This document shows, piece after piece, positions 50,956-52,257 of a stretch of 52,257 nt of DNA. Origin of the DNA: Candidatus Gastranaerophilales bacterium (GTDB lineage: Bacteria; Cyanobacteriota; Vampirovibrionia; Gastranaerophilales; Gastranaerophilaceae); the NCBI GenBank assembly GCA_944326535.1, contig CALVEJ010000003.1, positions 1-52,257 of the forward strand, in the 5' to 3' direction. A program made the position numbers and the translations under genes. The notes under the pieces were generated by a model that was not told the origin of the DNA, made no database searches, and saw only the letters and a list, made by a program, of their open reading frames with translations. Positions within the stretch are counted from its first letter, which is position 1. The number at the start of each line of letters is the position of its first letter.

Positions 50956-51738
50956 TTACTTCTTTTCTTCTTTCTGCGCCAGCTTTTCCAGTTTTTGAAT
51001 CTGCTTCATCATATCACTTATCTCTCTCGGTTTAATATATTTGAACTGTCCTTTTTTCATACCCTGAATATTTATTGTTCCGTGAGAAATTCTTTTGAGA
51101 GAAATAACACTGTGACCAAGGCTATCAAGCATTTTTCTGATTTGTCTGTTCATTCCCTGATACAAAATTATCTGCAATACAGTATTTTTGCCCTCAAACT
51201 CAACAATCGAAGCATCGGCGTATGCTATTTTGCCTTTTTCTATTTCTATACCTTTTGCCATCCGCAAAAGGTGTTCGGCATTCATCTTTCCTTCCGCACA
51301 AACTCTGTATACCTTTGGTATTTTGATTGAAGGATGTGTCATTTTGTTAATAAAATCACCGTCATTTGTCAAAATCAAAAGACCGGTAGACTCCTTGTCC
51401 AGCCTGCCCACGGGCTTTAACTCTTTTAGTTCCGGAGGAAGAATATCATAGATGGTCTTTCTGCCTTTTTCATCACTCATTGTTGTAATATAGCCGGCAG
51501 GTTTATAGTATTTTATATAAACAAGATTCTGTTTTTTCAACGGCTCTCCGTTTACGGTAATTCTGTCTTTTTCAGAAACACTAAAACCAAGTTCCGTAAC
51601 CGTTTTTCCGTTGACTTTTACTACGCCCGATTCAATAAGTTCATCGGCTTTTCGCCTTGAGCAAAGACCGGACGAAGCAATTGCCTTGTTTAGTCTTAAC
51701 TGTGTTTGATTATGTTTTGTTTTTTTACGGTTGAACAT
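50956..51738 (-). CDS. RsuA/RluB-family pseudouridine synthase
   Basis: 260 residues. An N-terminal S4 RNA-binding domain (about 13-60, LRLNKAIASSGLCSRRKADE) is followed by the catalytic domain. The catalytic Asp is in GRLDKESTGLLILTNDGDF near 116-134, and the family motif QGMNRQIRKMLDSLGH lies near 194-209. The tail is a basic coiled helix (KQIQKLEKLAQKEEKK). It modifies a uridine in rRNA; S4 plus length favours the RluB or RsuA branch, but the exact site cannot be told. bioD follows by 3 nt. Confidence 0.93.
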   Translation of the reverse strand: MFNRKKTKHNQTQLRLNKAIASSGLCSRRKADELIESGVVKVNGKTVTELGFSVSEKDRITVNGEPLKKQNLVYIKYYKPAGYITTMSDEKGRKTIYDILPPELKELKPVGRLDKESTGLLILTNDGDFINKMTHPSIKIPKVYRVCAEGKMNAEHLLRMAKGIEIEKGKIAYADASIVEFEGKNTVLQIILYQGMNRQIRKMLDSLGHSVISLKRISHGTINIQGMKKGQFKYIKPREISDMMKQIQKLEKLAQKEEKK

Positions 51739-51868
51739 AGTGTAATCATGAATAAAAACAAGACAAATTGCAATATTTTGTAAATTTATCTCAGAAAATA
51801 AAGTTATATCATAATTCTTCCTAAAAAGTTGTTATTCCTGAGTTTTAGCCGAAGAATCTAAAACAAAA
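51739..51868. other. intergenic, AT-rich with a repeat fragment
   Basis: Upstream region of the pseudouridine synthase gene. A truncated dispersed-repeat unit (CCTGAGTTTTAGCCGAAGAATC) ends near 51858 in reverse orientation, split from a full unit. Nothing else is supported. Confidence 0.5.
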
Positions 51869-52168
51869 GATCCTTCGCTTTGCTGTCTTGGATTTCCTTT
51901 GTGCTCTGCTCTGTCGTTCGTTTAGCTTCGCATTTACTCACTTCGAGCATAGCTTACCGGGTTTCACCCGTCCGGAAATCCGCTGTCTTGGATTATTGGC
52001 GTTCGGACGGAGTAACGTCCGTCCTCACATGGCTGTTCGCTCGTCTGTTTCACAGACTCGACTCCACAGCCGCACAAAATCCGCCTCTTGGATTATTGGC
52101 GCTCACGAAAAGCGTGGTTTTCGTTCGCATGGGCAGCTTTGTGCCCGCCAAAATCCGCTCAGGATGAC
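51869..52168 (+). repeat. modular hairpin array inside a dispersed repeat
   Basis: Outer arms are GATCCTTCGC (51869) and GCTCAGGATGAC (to 52168). Between them are three modules in tandem, each opening with CTTGGATT and closing with AAATCCGC: 51886-51983, 51986-52084 and about 52086-52158. Each holds different inner palindromes (for example GGACGGAGTAACGTCC in the second, GGGCAGCTTTGTGCCC in the third). The third is nearly identical to 26588-26660. Open frames crossing it are not believed to be genes. Confidence 0.85.
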
Positions 52169-52180
52169 GAACGTAAATAC

Positions 52181-52213
52181 GTCATTCTGAGGGAATGAAA
52201 TGACCGAAGAATC
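52181..52213 (-). repeat. dispersed repeat, standard form
   Basis: GTCATTCTGAGGGAATGAAA then TGACCGAAGAATC: same core as 26904-26936, in reverse orientation. The last 44 nt of the window after it (GGGTTCGGGGCGGAGCCC) are GC-rich with a short palindrome and no gene. Confidence 0.85.
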
Positions 52214-52257
52214 TAAAATGGGGTTCGGGGCGGAGCCCTGATGTAATCTTAATTAGA

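Noticed and set aside
51738..51739. Leaderless start for the pseudouridine synthase gene
   Set aside because: A TTGCAA-17-CATGAT pair exists near the start, but the -10 matches poorly and the distance to the ATG is only about 6 nt.
51880..52190. Two overlapping plus-strand frames of 95-100 residues
   Set aside because: They lie entirely in the modular repeat array and share their peptide (LALTK..., GQLCARQNPLRM) with the repeat at 26535-26789. No ribosome site; translation of repeat DNA.
1..52257. Prophage, transposon, integron or defence island
   Set aside because: No integrase, transposase, phage structural, toxin-antitoxin or nuclease gene was recognised; codon use looks uniform across the window.

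Overview
The window is a 52 kb piece of an AT-rich chromosome from an obligately or mainly anaerobic bacterium. It is most consistent with the gut non-photosynthetic sister group of Cyanobacteria (Melainabacteria/Gastranaerophilales). This rests on several signs: a cyanobacterial-style NusB beginning MQARRAARELAL, a DUF3326 protein of the type kept in cyanobacteria and plastid lineages, a Tic20-like membrane protein, prepilins with an AF[TS]LAE cleavage region, and an oxygen-sensitive class III ribonucleotide reductase. No 16S gene is present, so the assignment is inference.

Layout. 0.3-2.4 kb: a TPR protein behind a sigma28-like promoter, then a Pro-rich membrane protein. 2.4-6 kb: a malic enzyme with an internal insertion, plsY and an orphan ATP-grasp ligase. 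6-9.2 kb: nrdD-nrdG behind a possible cobalamin riboswitch. 9.3-15.9 kb: LOG hydrolase, GT39-type glycosyltransferase, Hsp20, a TPR/diguanylate cyclase pair, alr. 16-19.4 kb: TPR, Tic20-like, metY, apt. 19.4-22.6 kb: a secreted regulatory-domain protein, a repeat-rich gap and a second diguanylate cyclase. 22.8-26.6 kb: phosphodiesterase, purB, an unknown membrane protein, ribD. 26.6-28 kb: repeats and two small genes. 28-32.3 kb: two tandem paralogous membrane proteins of unknown function and an acidic coiled-coil protein. 37.6-32.3 kb (minus): tagA/wecG-ftsE-ftsX-HDOD-prepilin-prepilin-vWA, one probable operon closed by a terminator. 37.8-39.5 kb: nusB-ftsY. 39.5-41.4 kb: a sigma factor, lipA with an unusual leader, tRNA-Arg(CCG). 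41.7-46.3 kb: HIT, a large TPR protein, then a minus-strand UPF0173-DUF3326-prepilin cluster. 46.5-51.7 kb: HD-GYP phosphodiesterase, trmFO, lpdA, bioD and an RsuA/RluB pseudouridine synthase. The window ends in a modular hairpin array.

Common themes. Cyclic-di-GMP signalling recurs: two cyclases with GGEEF and inhibitory RxxD sites, one intact HD-GYP hydrolase and an HDOD protein. There are also three type IV prepilin-like proteins and several TPR scaffolds, which suggests a regulated surface-appendage or envelope programme. Intergenic space is colonised by one repeat family with arms GATTCTTCG and CTCAGAATGAC, which can carry extra hairpin modules. Several genes have a promoter -10 box only 8-9 nt before the ATG, as expected for leaderless mRNAs. 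I see no phage, transposase, CRISPR array or defence system. The least explained items are the FKG-motif paralog pair with its leader, the malic enzyme insertion, the repeat modules and the promoter-terminator leader of lipA.
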